Notes: generated by a model from the sequence alone, not told the origin. A stretch of 64,000 nucleotides of DNA from Phytophthora hibernalis (GCA_012656075.1 JAAKBF010000151.1:496001-560000); one strand, 5' to 3'. Shown: positions 42,510-53,040, counted from the stretch's first letter. Numbers and translations: made by a program.

Positions 42510-42818
42510 TCAATGAAATGAGGCTCGACTCATGCTCGCCGCGGTGGCTGCGACCTCTGATGCCACGGCCGCCATGACGGCCACTGCGACGACGACGCCG
42601 CCCGCCAACTGCACATCTTCTCCGCACAAGCCACTGCTGAAATGGCCCGGAAACGTCGCGTAGACGCTCGTTGCGTTAGAGCTCTGAACTGCTCTCCTCG
42701 CGTCGCTGGAGAGCTGCAGCCCCGTCGTGGACGGTGCTCCGCGAACCCAGCACAGTAACAGCACCGCTGCGTTGACTCCCAGGCCCAAAGTGATCTCAGT
42801 CAACCAGTTGTCCGTCAT
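42510..42818 (-). CDS. Small two-helix membrane protein, paralog B (102 aa)
   Basis: ATG 42818 (MTDNWLTEITLGLGVNAAVL) opens a frame with two membrane helices (ITLGLGVNAAVLLLCWV and GGVVVAVAVMAAVASEVAA) separated by a 45-residue polar loop. It lies 224 bp upstream of paralog A on the same strand, so the pair arose by tandem duplication. Conservation of the paired helices is the main reason to accept both as genes. The frame is open upstream to 42929, but only the part from 42818 aligns with A. Confidence 0.5.
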   Translation of the reverse strand: MTDNWLTEITLGLGVNAAVLLLCWVRGAPSTTGLQLSSDARRAVQSSNATSVYATFPGHFSSGLCGEDVQLAGGVVVAVAVMAAVASEVAATAASMSRASFH

Positions 42819-43344
42819 GTCGAGAAGAAGTTCGGTTGTGAGGAGACGGGATATAGCACGCGGACACGAGCCCCGCGCGTGGCCATGTGGCATACGGACG
42901 AGAAGGCGTCTAAAACAAATGCATGACAATGAGGAAGCACAAGCGGCACTGCCTGGTGCATTTATGAAGCCCTGGATACACTCAGACTACGACTGCATGT
43001 ATACCGGTAATTGGAAGCTCCATGCAGTGTATCCTGGACGTTGACAAGTAGTCAAGGCAATCTTGCAAGAAATCCATCTGTACCGATTGATGAACCGGAA
43101 TTATGGGATTTGACAGGAGCCAACAAAACTGGCAACGAAAAGCAGAGTTAACGTCAAATTGTGCTGCTCGTCACTATGACACCACATCGTGGCCAGCAAT
43201 TGTTATGACCTGCCTATTTGAAAAGGATGCACGAGTGCGTCTTATGTTATCGGTTCTCTGGAGCAAAGATAATATCTTATGTTGGAAGTTGAAAAGAGGA
43301 AAAGAGAGTCATCTGGATAGCAATCGCAACGCGGCGCTTCATTC
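42819..43344. other. Intergenic region
   Basis: 525 bp between the two-helix pair and the ceramide synthase cluster. No motif or supported frame. Confidence 0.5.
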
Positions 43345-44519
43345 TCACTCGTTCTTCGGTTTGCTGCTGGAGCTGGTTGTCGCTGTCTCTAGAGCTGCCT
43401 TCTCTCCTTCCACGTCCGTGCATTTGTCCTGAATGTCCTCCGCCAAGCCCTTGCGGATCAGCGTGTAGCCCATGACGAGGAACAGTCCGTACCAGTATAC
43501 GTGCAGCACCACGAGCATGCAGAGCAGCGCATTGCCCGGGTGCAGGAAGATGCCGACCACGTGCGGGTTGGCCTCCGGGATCACGAAGATGGCGTTGTAG
43601 ATCAGGTGGAACGGGTACACGTACAGCCGCGTGTAGCCCCACGACACCAGGAGCACGACGTACATGGCCACGATCAGCGGCGTGTTGCCTGTATCCACGA
43701 CCGACTTGATAGCGTCTGTCAGAGGCACAAAACGACAAAAGTTAGCATCTAATGCCAGGATAACAGTTCATCCATCTGTCTTACAGCCAGTCACGTCGCC
43801 AATATCATGCGTGAAGGTCACAAGCGCCCCCATGGCGCAGTAGTTGGCCAGATAGGACCCTCCGATGAGGATGATGGTCACCAAATGATGAAGCAGCATC
43901 TCGATGAAGTCGTTCCGGATGGGGGAGAAGAAGAGCATGTACAGTAGGCTGTGGAAATGATACCCCAGCTGCACAAAGTAGTAGTACTTGAGTGCACGTC
44001 CAGGAGCTTCGTGCAGGATCAGGTAGGCTTCTCGGATCACTCCATGGCCTCCAAGCACGGGTGGGAACCACTTCTCGTCCCGCATGACGTAGTACCCAGC
44101 CACAGTAATGACTGCAAAGTATCTGCAAGGAGCACAACACAACCCAAGTCTTAGTCAGGATCCTGTGAGTCTTCAGAGACGAGCCACTCAACGTACGTGA
44201 ACTTGAAGAGCACAGTGGCGAAGCGTTCGACGCGGTCGGCATGCAGTCGCTTGGCTGGGGACAACACACGACGACCCAGCGGCTTGGCCAGCGCCAGGAA
44301 GGCGAAGCGCAGCGCGATGATGAGCAGCGCGAAGCCGACGCCGATGAGCCACTCGCTGATGTGTGGCATGTTGGGGTCCGTGCGGAACTCGGGGATGGCG
44401 GCGCGCATCTGCGCCACGCCGAAGAGCTCGGCCAGCACGATGGGCACGAGCGTGAGCGTGAGCGCCACCAGCACGTACTCCTTGGCGCTCAGCAGCACCT
44501 TCATCTCCGTGGCGGCCAT
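43345..44519 (-). CDS. Ceramide synthase-like TLC-domain protein, copy A (343 aa)
   Basis: Three exons, 44519-44197, 44122-43785 and 43715-43345 (323, 338 and 371 nt), with GT-AG introns of 74 and 69 nt. The protein is polytopic. The TLC/Lag1 domain includes FFSPIRNDFIEMLLHHLVTI followed by GGSYLANY and FTHDIGDVTG; the HH and the later D are the conserved catalytic residues of ceramide synthases, which N-acylate sphingoid bases in the ER. The C-terminus KPKNE fits a KxKxx ER-retrieval signal. No homeobox domain is present, as in fungal and plant enzymes. It is a tandem duplicate of the next gene. Confidence 0.88.
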
Positions 44520-44757
44520 GGCTGCTGGACGCTCGACGGACTGACGGATCAGGGGGCAGGATGGGAGATGCAACTTGGACTTTGTATGCTGGATACCACG
44601 ACCAACCACAGAGAGATCATCAGATCTGATTATGGGTGCTTGATTGGGGTGGGAGGACATCAGATTCGTGTGGGCCACAGATGGCTACAAAAGGCATCAA
44701 CACTTGACTTCGTTGTCTACACGTATGCTTCTTGTTCAATTCTGCGAAAATGCCACC

Positions 44758-45927
44758 TCAATCGTCCTTGGATTTGACAGCGCTGACTTCTTCGACTTCT
44801 TCAACCTCTTCGATGTCTTCACTGGGACCCTCCACCTTGTGCTGGATGTCCTCAGCCACGCCCTTGTTCACGAGCGCGTAGCCCATCACCAGGAACAGGA
44901 AGTACCAATACATGTGCAGCACCATGAGCATGCACAGCATGGCGTTCATCGGGTGCACGAACGCGCCCACGATGTCCGGGTGCTTCTGCGGCAGCTCCAC
45001 CATAGAGCTGTAGATGAGGTGGCACGGGAACACGAACAGCCGCGTGTACGCCCACGACACCAGCAGCACCACGTACATGAAGGCCACGAGCGGTGTGTTG
45101 CCAGTGTCCACAATCGACTTGATACCGTCTGTATAGCAGCAAAACAGCACAACAGGTTACCATCCGTCCTCAGTCTTCACTCTCGTAAGTGAACGTACAT
45201 CCGGTGACATCGCCAATGTCGTGCGTGAACACGACGAGCGCGCCAAACGCCGTGTAGTTGGCCAGGTAGGACCCGCCGATCAGGATGATTGTGGCTACGT
45301 GGTGCAGCAGCATCTCGATGAAGTCGTTGCGGATCGGCGAGAAGAAGACCATGAACAGCAGACTGTGCAGGTGGTACCCGAGCTGCACCATGAAGTAGTA
45401 CTTGAGCGCGGAGGACGGCGCGTCCGACAGCGTGTCAAACGTCTTGACCACCTCACCACTTCCTCCCAAGGACGGCGGGAACCACGGCTCGTGCTGCATG
45501 ACTTTAAAGCCCACGATGGTGATGGCCGTGAAGTATCTAGATAGTTCAAACAGCACTAAGTCAGTCCACAAATCCAAAATAACAATTGCAACAACTGCAC
45601 GCACAGGAACTTGAACAACACCGTCGTGAAGCGATGCACGCGGTCCTCCACCACACGCTTCTTAGGCGACAGCACGAGACGTGCAAGCGGAGCGCACAGC
45701 TTCCCAGTCACGAAGCGGGCGCCAATGAGCAGCAGCGACACGGCGCCGCCAATGAGCAGGTCCGAGAGCTGCGGCATGTCTGCTGTGCCGTCGTGGAAAG
45801 CCTGGTTGCTGCTGCGCGTGTGCGAGACGCCGAAGAGCTCCAGCAGCAGGATGGGCACGAGCGTCACCGTCATGGCCACGAGCACGTACTCCTTGGCGCT
45901 CAGCGCGACCTTCATCTCCGTCGACAT
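44758..45927 (-). CDS. Ceramide synthase-like TLC-domain protein, copy B (343 aa)
   Basis: Exons 45927-45605, 45536-45199 and 45128-44758 are exactly 323, 338 and 371 nt, the same as in copy A, with introns of 68 and 70 nt at identical phases. The N-terminus MSTEMKVALSAKEYVLVAMT matches MAATEMKVLLSAKEYVLVAL of copy A. The catalytic segment is MLLHHVATIILIGGSYLANY with FTHDIGDVTG. The C-terminus has an acidic repeat (EDIEEVEEVEEVSA) and ends KSKDD, again KxKxx-like. The two copies probably differ in acyl-CoA preference or expression; that is inference. Confidence 0.88.
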
Positions 45928-46160
45928 GGCTGGGGAGCAGCAGAGGGGTGCCACGCACACTGGCGCTTGTCTCGATGGTATCAGAGTCTGATGATGCCAG
46001 TGCCATCCGCAATGTATCCACGTCCTCGGCTATGTGCGAATTGGTGTGGTCTACACAGATGTACCGTTACGGCGGTACGTGACGGTTGCATGTCAACGTC
46101 GACGAAGTGAACTTCGTCTGTCACTGCACCGCAAGTCAGTCGCCAATTTGTCAGGCAGTC

Positions 46161-46178
46161 GTCATTCTTCCTTCCACC
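46161..46178 (+). promoter_or_regulatory. Initiator-like motif upstream of the 46227 gene
   Basis: GTCATTCTTCCTTCCACC, 49-66 bp before the ATG, resembles the oomycete initiator plus flanking pyrimidine-rich region. It supports transcription on the plus strand here. Confidence 0.4.
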
Positions 46179-46226
46179 TGGTAGGCACCACGTGCTCTAC
46201 CTTTCGGCTGCACTTCTGTATTAGAC

Positions 46227-46640
46227 ATGACCTTGACGGAGCTGCCTGAAGAAGTGCCGCGAGTCGGCCGCAAACGTCCGAGAAGCGACCGCAGCAGACT
46301 GAACACAACGAAAGTCGAAGCTGCCTCGTGTCCTCCACGCGTGGACGCTCCGATCCCGCCCATCCGCGTGGACAAGGACCTGCTGCTGCAAGTGGTGCGC
46401 GTCAAGGTACAGACGCTCATCCGCGCGGCCAAACTGCGTGAGCAGACGCCGCTGCTTGAAGCCGGCAGAAGGCACGACCCGCACTGCACGGCCGAGCGAC
46501 TGGAGAGACTCGTTCCGGTGCTGGAACAGAAATGGCTACAGGACCTCCTGAACGGTGACGAGCCCCGTTACGGCTTCGACGACGTTGTCCAAGCAATTCA
46601 GGAAATTGTCCACACTGACGACGGTCAACACAAACGTTAG
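46227..46640 (+). CDS. Small unknown protein (137 aa)
   Basis: ATG 46227 opens an intact frame: a basic, Pro-rich N-terminus (PEEVPRVGRKRPRSDRSRL) that could be a nuclear localisation signal, then an amphipathic helical C-terminal half (LLLQVVRVKVQTLIRAAKLR; RLERLVPVLEQKWLQDLL). No family recognised. It sits between the ceramide synthase pair and the dehydrogenase pair, close to the end of the latter. The initiator-like motif and regular codon usage favour the plus strand over the antisense frames. Confidence 0.5.
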   Translation: MTLTELPEEVPRVGRKRPRSDRSRLNTTKVEAASCPPRVDAPIPPIRVDKDLLLQVVRVKVQTLIRAAKLREQTPLLEAGRRHDPHCTAERLERLVPVLEQKWLQDLLNGDEPRYGFDDVVQAIQEIVHTDDGQHKR

Positions 46641-46689
46641 ACAACGACTTGACAGCTAATACAAAGATGATCACGTGTCCATAACAGAC

Positions 46690-47822
46690 TCAACTTTTCA
46701 AGAACGAGCCCAAAATTGCTAGTGTACCTTGATCATGAAGCGTCATCGCTCTAGCAAACGGCGTGTGGGGTTCCTCACCCGTCACACCTGTAAAAACATT
46801 GTCCACAGCCATCTTGGCCATGAGTTTTCGAGTTTTGGTGGAGGCCGAGCCCACGTGAGGCAACACGATGCAGTTCTCCAGTGCAAATAGTGGATGTGAC
46901 GGAGGCAGCGGCTCGGGGGTCGTGGCGTCCAGTCCGGCTGCTGCAATCGTTTTGTTCGGAGAGCCTCCACGAGCGCCTCTTGGTCCACCAACTCGCCTCT
47001 GCCAGTGTTGATCAACACCGCATTGGGTTTCATGAGCGCAAGCTCCTTGGCACCGATACCTCCGCGGCTTGCATCTGTCAGAGGTTGGTGAAGGCTGACC
47101 ACGTCACTTTGACGCAGTAGCGTCTCCATGTCCACGTACTCGACGGAGCCTGCGTCACCTCCGAGTGAATTGGCCACGTCGGGCTTTTCACGAGGTCCGG
47201 TGTAGAGGATCTTGCAGTTGAAGCCGTTCTTCAGCATACGCGCATACGCAGCTCCGATACGTCCAAGACCAACAACACCCACCGTACTGCCAGTGATGTC
47301 AGACCCACAGTACTGGAACGGTTGCCACACGCCCCATTCTCCAGCCTTGGCGCTCGTCGCACACTCGACCAGTCGGCGTTTGGTGGCGAAGGTCAGCGCC
47401 ACGGCTGTCTCGGCCACCGCGATATCCAGCACCCCAGGTGTGTGACCCACGTGGATGTTTCGAGCGCGACAGGCCTCCACGTCGATGTGGTTGTAGCCAA
47501 CGGAAGTCGTCGACACTACACGTAGCGAAGGTCCCGCAGCGTCCAGCAACTCGGCGTCGATCGTGTCCGTGTACAGACAGAAGATGCCCGAACATCCCTT
47601 CACGCGTTGCAGTAGCTCCTCACGAGAGATACACGTGTCTTCAGACGGGAACGCGTCGATTTCAATCGCAGCGGAACTTCCAATCCGCTGCCGGAGCAAA
47701 TCTACAGCAGTCACCAACCGTTGAGTGCAGTCCAAAACTAGATGTGAATCCACCAAGGTGCTTACCAATTGCGTACGGCCAGTTCCGCGTGAAGAAAACC
47801 TTGCGGGGGCGATGGAACTCAT
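46690..47822 (-). CDS. D-2-hydroxyacid dehydrogenase (glyoxylate/hydroxypyruvate reductase-like), copy 1, two single-base breaks
   Basis: Exon 1 47822-47766, GT-AG intron to 47702, exon 2 from 47701. It has the NAD(P)-binding Rossmann motif STVGVVGLGRIGAAYARMLK, the substrate Arg segment INTGRGELVDQEALVEAL, and, after a frame change near 46960 (one A missing in AAAA), the Glu of DATTPEPLPPSHP and the His of LPHVGSAS. Arg, Glu and His form the catalytic relay. The enzyme reduces glyoxylate or hydroxypyruvate. The continued frame ends about 46690. A second one-base shift lies at about 47808, between the ATG and RKVFF. Transcribed away from copy 2. The unbroken part covers most of the protein. 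Confidence 0.75.
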
Positions 47823-47932
47823 CCGAGTTGAGTTGAGGGAGCTGTTGATCAAGTGGCGACACTCTTCAAATCTTTTATTTCTACCAATCCTTCATCGTCG
47901 TTATCTGTGGTCGCACGTTCGCCGCATTGCTC
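47823..47932. promoter_or_regulatory. Short shared promoter region of the head-to-head dehydrogenase pair
   Basis: Only 110 bp separate the two ATG codons, which face away from each other. It must hold both core promoters and 5' leaders. No TATA box is evident. Confidence 0.5.
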
Positions 47933-49014
47933 ATGAGCTCCGCATCGCCCCGCAAGGTTTTCTTCTCTCGGAATGTGCCGTACGCTATCGGTGAGTGGTC
48001 GAGACTGCAGCTATTTCCTATCCCAGTCGATGGATCTAAAACTTCGCGTGCTGTGAACAAGCAGAGCAATTCCGTCAACGACTCGCTAAAGCCGGTGCCA
48101 ATTCAGTCGCAGTCGGGTCGTTCGCCTCTGAAGAGAGCTGCATCTCTCGTGAAGAGCTGCTGAAAAGAGTGAAGGGATGCACGGGGATCTTCTGTCTGCT
48201 CACGGACAAGGTGGACGCTGCAGTTCTGGACGCCGCAGGGCCTTCGCTCCGTGTTGTGTCCACCATGTCGGTTGGCCACAACCACATTGACGTCGAGGCT
48301 TGTAAGGCTCGTAATGTGAAGGTCGGGTATACCCCCGGAGTGCTCGATGTGTCGACCGCCGAGACAGCCGTGGCGCTGACCTTCGCAGCAAAGAGACGAC
48401 TGCTTGAGTGCGCTGCGAGCGCCAAGGCTGGGGACTGGGGTGTCTGGCAACCGTTCCAGTACTGTGGGTCCGACGTCACTGGCAGTACGGTAGGTGTTGT
48501 TGGTCTTGGACGTATCGGTACGACGTATGCGCGTATGCTCAAGAACGGCTTCAACTGCAAGATCCTGTACACCGGACCTCGTGAAAAGCCTGAAAACGTC
48601 GAGGCACTCGGGGGTGCGGTTGAGTTTGTGGACATGGAAACTCTGCTTCGTGAAAGTGACGTTGTGAGTCTTCACCAGCCATTGACTGAAGCAACGCGTG
48701 ACAGTATTGGTACGAAGGAACTCCAGCTCATGAAGCCCAGCGCAGTACTGATCAACACTGGGAGAGGTGAACTGGTGGATCAAGATGCGCTCGTGGAGGC
48801 ACTAAAAAGCAAGACCATCGCAGCTGTCGGTTTGGATGTGACGACACCTGAACCGCTTCCTCCTACGCATCCGCTGTTCTCACTTGAGAACTGCGTTTTG
48901 ATGCCGCACGTTGGTTCAGCTACGGTCAAGACCCGGCAAGCCATGGCAGATATCGCAGTAGCCAACCTGGCTGCCGGTGTTCTGGAGGAGAAGCTACCGC
49001 ATGGAGTGTGCTAA
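47933..49014 (+). CDS. D-2-hydroxyacid dehydrogenase (glyoxylate/hydroxypyruvate reductase-like), copy 2
   Basis: Exon 1 47933-47990 (MSSASPRKVFFSRNVPYAIG), a 74-nt GT-AG intron (47991-48064), exon 2 to 49014. The spliced frame runs EQFRQRLAKAGANSVAVGSF into SREELLKRVKGCTGIFCLL. Motifs: VGVVGLGRIGTTYARMLK (dinucleotide binding), INTGRGELVDQDALVEAL (Arg), DVTTPEPLPPTHPLF (Glu) and MPHVGSATVKTRQA (His). All catalytic residues are present and the gene is unbroken. About 328 residues, normal for GRHPR. No targeting peptide is evident, so cytosolic location is likely. The acceptor could also be three bases upstream. Confidence 0.88.
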
Positions 49015-49166
49015 CTGAAGCTGCTGTCAGAGAGAAACAAGTGACACGGAGACAGCTCAAAATGAGAATCCATACATTGAATTTGGCTGGCTCAATCACT
49101 GAAGGTCTCTCGAACTATCTGCATCAACCCACAATACAAACACCCGGAATGGTAGATCGCCGGTGC

Positions 49167-50297
49167 CTACTGAGGGCTACCAACAGATCCAGTAAAATTG
49201 CCGCTACCCATGGATCCGCCCATGGAGCCACCGAAGTTGCCACCGCCAATAACCGAGTCGCTCGAGACGACACCACCATCGGCTGTCAGCGTAGCCGCCT
49301 CCTCCACCTCCTGCGCCGCCGTCATATCCACCGCCAACGAGATCCACACATACAAACCGTCCGCCACCGAGTTACCCAGCAGAGCGTACTCCATGATCGG
49401 GTCGAATTCATCTGCAGCGGCCGCCTGCAGCCACATGTCGTCTGCGTTCAGGGTGATCTCCGCCGTGTTGGTGACGTACGTGTCTTGCTCGTTGACAGAC
49501 GTGATGAGTTCCTGGTCGAAGAAGAACTGACCGACGTGAGCCGCCGAACCACCCGAGTAGGTTCCGTTCTCGAGCACCGATCCGTTATAGTTGCCGATGA
49601 AGTGGAGGTGCGTCGCGCGATCGACGTAGTGTCCCGGGAAGATGGAGATCATCTGTGCGACGCCCTCGTCGTCGGTGGGAGTCACGCCGCGCAGGAAGGT
49701 CTTGTCGAGGTTTGTGGTATCGCTGCTGTCTCCGTTGCCGTTGGCCACCACACCAGAGTACACGCCCGTGGCGTTGGCGTGCCAGAAGTCCACGTACATG
49801 TCCGTCACAGGCTCGCACGAGCTCACGTCGATGACTTGGACATCGATGTACATGTCGACACCCGGTTGATCTTCGCGCATGTCGGAGCGAATGTATTCGC
49901 CCAGGACGTAGTACGGTCCGTACGTGACCTCCGGTTCGAGGACGCATGCCACCTCGTCGCCGAACAGTACACTGGACGACGTATCGGCCGTCACACCCGT
50001 GAGGCTGGACTCGTGGTTTGTGGCCACCACCGTGTCAACGTCGAGGCGGCGTTGGCGACGTTCACGACGCAGGTTGTCAACGGCTTCGGCGCGACGGGCT
50101 ACGGCGCGCTCTTGGAGCTTCCGCATCGGCTCGGTGTTCGTGCATTCTCCGAGGGCATGCTTAGCATTGGCGACGAAGAGTTTGCGCTGGTCGGTGGAAA
50201 GAACACGGCGCGTAGCCGTTTGGTGTGCGGAAGCGGGGGTGGAGAGTGCGCACGCAGCAATAGCGACGGTAGTGAGGACGGAGATTGTCTTGACCAT
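49167..50297 (-). CDS. Secreted intradiol ring-cleavage dioxygenase family protein, copy A (376 aa)
   Basis: ATG 50297 starts a signal peptide (MVKTISVLTTVAIAACALST, cleavage after PASAH). A basic pro-region follows (VDNLRRERRQRRLDV), then the intradiol dioxygenase core: EVTYGPYYVLGEYIRSD, VDFWHANATGVYSGVV and FPGHYVDRATHLHFIG. The two Tyr and two His that bind non-haem Fe(III) in protocatechuate/catechol dioxygenases are present in GVYSG and GHYxxRxxHxH. Such secreted proteins could attack plant phenolics; that is inference. A Gly/Ser-rich tail ends in SVGSPQ. It forms a 1088-bp inverted repeat with copy B. Confidence 0.88.
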   Translation of the reverse strand: MVKTISVLTTVAIAACALSTPASAHQTATRRVLSTDQRKLFVANAKHALGECTNTEPMRKLQERAVARRAEAVDNLRRERRQRRLDVDTVVATNHESSLTGVTADTSSSVLFGDEVACVLEPEVTYGPYYVLGEYIRSDMREDQPGVDMYIDVQVIDVSSCEPVTDMYVDFWHANATGVYSGVVANGNGDSSDTTNLDKTFLRGVTPTDDEGVAQMISIFPGHYVDRATHLHFIGNYNGSVLENGTYSGGSAAHVGQFFFDQELITSVNEQDTYVTNTAEITLNADDMWLQAAAADEFDPIMEYALLGNSVADGLYVWISLAVDMTAAQEVEEAATLTADGGVVSSDSVIGGGNFGGSMGGSMGSGNFTGSVGSPQ

Positions 50298-50303
50298 GGT
50301 TGA
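49216..50303. repeat. Left arm of a 1088-bp inverted repeat
   Basis: It matches 51787-52874 on the opposite strand, with identical translation and no difference in any segment I compared. The match begins six bases before the ATG and ends in the Gly/Ser-rich tail. The sequences outside differ at once. Confidence 0.85.
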
Positions 50304-51786
50304 TGATGGAAGTAGTGGTGTTGCTTGTGGAGCTCGAGAATTATTTGATTATGAGGGTTTGGTTGAATGGTTTGGTTGGCATGCGTTGTTGCCACGAGGG
50401 CGTGTATCTTGTCGTTTAGTAAGATCGGTAGTTATCTGGAGATAGTAAAAGAGTTAGTTTCGGGGCTAACATCATCATGATCGGCTGTTTTGACAAGTAC
50501 AAGCTCGTTGGCAAATCGTAATGGGAAGATCCCCGCGGCACCACCTCCGGAATCACGAGATCTGTGTCCGGTGGTTACTACATGTACTGTACATTATAAT
50601 CTGAAGACAGACGATAACGCCACGCTGGAATGCGCACCCGATCTCGCACCAGCACGCCATAAACAGCCACTGCACAGGCGCGTGAGACTCTATCGATGCT
50701 GTCCAGCCACAGCGACTGCGGCGGCAACAGACGGATCGAGGCACTTGCAGTTGGATTGAGCTGCAGCGGCTATCGTCACCCTGAGAAGGTTCGCCACAGT
50801 GATGAGCACTTGTGGCCAGCCTATCCGATGTGCATTTCCCTTGAGATAAGCTTAGTGGATTATCATTCTAACGCAAGGCTCACTCACCACGAACGCAGAG
50901 CTGCAGGAGCAGCTCGCGCGATCATTACTCTGAAGTGTTAAACGCGTTGAGAAGCCATCGACCTGTGTCCCACGCCCAGGTGCCAGTAACGACGTGCCAA
51001 GTCACAAAGAGGAGAGTCCGATGTAGCGCAAGCTCCAAGCAAGACCAGATCTGCCGGACTGGGTAACAACACATCGAGTTACATGAACGGATATTCTTTT
51101 GAACCTGTGAACCTGGAACACCATTTATCAGAACCTGGAACAAACCTAACTTTGATATCGACGACTCACTCTCTCGATGCGAGTCACCACTCACACCGGA
51201 AATGGGAAATATTGATTGAATATCCGGTGTACAACAAATTCGCTCGCTTGTTTTATCTTGTGTTCTAGTTATTTACATGTTATTAATAGTAGCCAGCTTA
51301 TTAATTAATTCCTCGGAGGCGGCCATCATATCTCGATCGTTTGTTCCAGGCTCGTATAAACAGATACGCACGGTACATGTACATGTAGAGTATTGTACTG
51401 TATGGACCACCGGATTTTACTAGTCGGATTCGTTGTCGGATTGGATTGCCGATCTTGTTGCCGTGATCGATAATTTCACTCAGGTGAGGCTGGACATCCA
51501 GAAATGACAGTACTGTACTAGTATGATACATGCATATGGGAGCTAATGTGCTTGCACTATCTTGGCTCTGTCTGCGTGGTTGAAGAGTAACTTGATGCTG
51601 AATTCCGAAGATCCAGGCCATCTTTTTGTTTAACAAGACGATCGGATCCATAGCAAGGCCTTACATTTACTTACCCGCTCACCCGAATCCAACATTCCGA
51701 GCACTACCAAACCTCTCACTTCACAACTTGTTTTGCCAAGCACAGAGTTCTCCAGCAAAACAACCTTACACGTCCTTCACTCCAAC
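50304..51786. other. Spacer of the dioxygenase inverted repeat
   Basis: 1.48 kb between the two divergent starts. No supported gene; both promoters must lie here. A pyrimidine-rich initiator-like motif (TCTCACTTCACAACTT, 51714-51729) lies 64-79 bp before the copy B start. The two 5' flanks are not similar. Confidence 0.45.
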
Positions 51787-52874
51787 TCAACCATGGTCAA
51801 GACAATCTCCGTCCTCACTACCGTCGCTATTGCTGCGTGCGCACTCTCCACCCCCGCTTCCGCACACCAAACGGCTACGCGCCGTGTTCTTTCCACCGAC
51901 CAGCGCAAACTCTTCGTCGCCAATGCTAAGCATGCCCTCGGAGAATGCACGAACACCGAGCCGATGCGGAAGCTCCAAGAGCGCGCCGTAGCCCGTCGCG
52001 CCGAAGCCGTTGACAACCTGCGTCGTGAACGTCGCCAACGCCGCCTCGACGTTGACACGGTGGTGGCCACAAACCACGAGTCCAGCCTCACGGGTGTGAC
52101 GGCCGATACGTCGTCCAGTGTACTGTTCGGCGACGAGGTGGCATGCGTCCTCGAACCGGAGGTCACGTACGGACCGTACTACGTCCTGGGCGAATACATT
52201 CGCTCCGACATGCGCGAAGATCAACCGGGTGTCGACATGTACATCGATGTCCAAGTCATCGACGTGAGCTCGTGCGAGCCTGTGACGGACATGTACGTGG
52301 ACTTCTGGCACGCCAACGCCACGGGCGTGTACTCTGGTGTGGTGGCCAACGGCAACGGAGACAGCAGCGATACCACAAACCTCGACAAGACCTTCCTGCG
52401 CGGCGTGACTCCCACCGACGACGAGGGCGTCGCACAGATGATCTCCATCTTCCCGGGACACTACGTCGATCGCGCGACGCACCTCCACTTCATCGGCAAC
52501 TATAACGGATCGGTGCTCGAGAACGGAACCTACTCGGGTGGTTCGGCGGCTCACGTCGGTCAGTTCTTCTTCGACCAGGAACTCATCACGTCTGTCAACG
52601 AGCAAGACACGTACGTCACCAACACGGCGGAGATCACCCTGAACGCAGACGACATGTGGCTGCAGGCGGCCGCTGCAGATGAATTCGACCCGATCATGGA
52701 GTACGCTCTGCTGGGTAACTCGGTGGCGGACGGTTTGTATGTGTGGATCTCGTTGGCGGTGGATATGACGGCGGCGCAGGAGGTGGAGGAGGCGGCTACG
52801 CTGACAGCCGATGGTGGTGTCGTCTCGAGCGACTCGGTTATTGGCGGTGGCAACTTCGGTGGCTCCATGGGCGG
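51787..52874. repeat. Right arm of a 1088-bp inverted repeat
   Basis: See left arm 49216-50303; equal length and opposite orientation. Such long, near-identical arms indicate recent duplication or ongoing gene conversion. Confidence 0.85.
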
Positions 52875-53040
52875 CTTTGGAGGATCTATGGGTGATTTTG
52901 GTGGCTCTGTTGGGGGTAATTTCGGTGATTCAATTGGCAGTGCTGACACGCCTGCTGCCGGATCGACTTCGAGTGTGGATGACACCACTTCTGTTGACGG
53001 CGAGGCGGACCAGACGGTGTCGTGCGGTGTACGTAAGTAA
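51793..53040 (+). CDS. Secreted intradiol ring-cleavage dioxygenase family protein, copy B (415 aa)
   Basis: ATG 51793 begins the same signal peptide and catalytic domain as copy A, with the iron ligands in GVYSG and PGHYVDRATHLHF. The two proteins are identical up to GGNFGGSMGG. Copy B then has a longer tail: Gly/Phe/Asp repeats (GFGGSMGDFGGSVGGNFGD) and a Ser/Thr/Asp-rich end with one Cys (VSCGVRK). The tail may attach the enzyme to the wall or matrix; unknown. The start is chosen over 51733 because the signal peptide begins here and the upstream residues are not shared by copy A. Confidence 0.88.
   Translation: MVKTISVLTTVAIAACALSTPASAHQTATRRVLSTDQRKLFVANAKHALGECTNTEPMRKLQERAVARRAEAVDNLRRERRQRRLDVDTVVATNHESSLTGVTADTSSSVLFGDEVACVLEPEVTYGPYYVLGEYIRSDMREDQPGVDMYIDVQVIDVSSCEPVTDMYVDFWHANATGVYSGVVANGNGDSSDTTNLDKTFLRGVTPTDDEGVAQMISIFPGHYVDRATHLHFIGNYNGSVLENGTYSGGSAAHVGQFFFDQELITSVNEQDTYVTNTAEITLNADDMWLQAAAADEFDPIMEYALLGNSVADGLYVWISLAVDMTAAQEVEEAATLTADGGVVSSDSVIGGGNFGGSMGGFGGSMGDFGGSVGGNFGDSIGSADTPAAGSTSSVDDTTSVDGEADQTVSCGVRK

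Noticed and set aside
49008..50303. Long plus-strand frame (431 codons) opposite dioxygenase copy A
   Set aside because: It is the antisense shadow of the dioxygenase; the same shadow appears opposite copy B, and only the minus frame has a signal peptide and iron-binding motifs.
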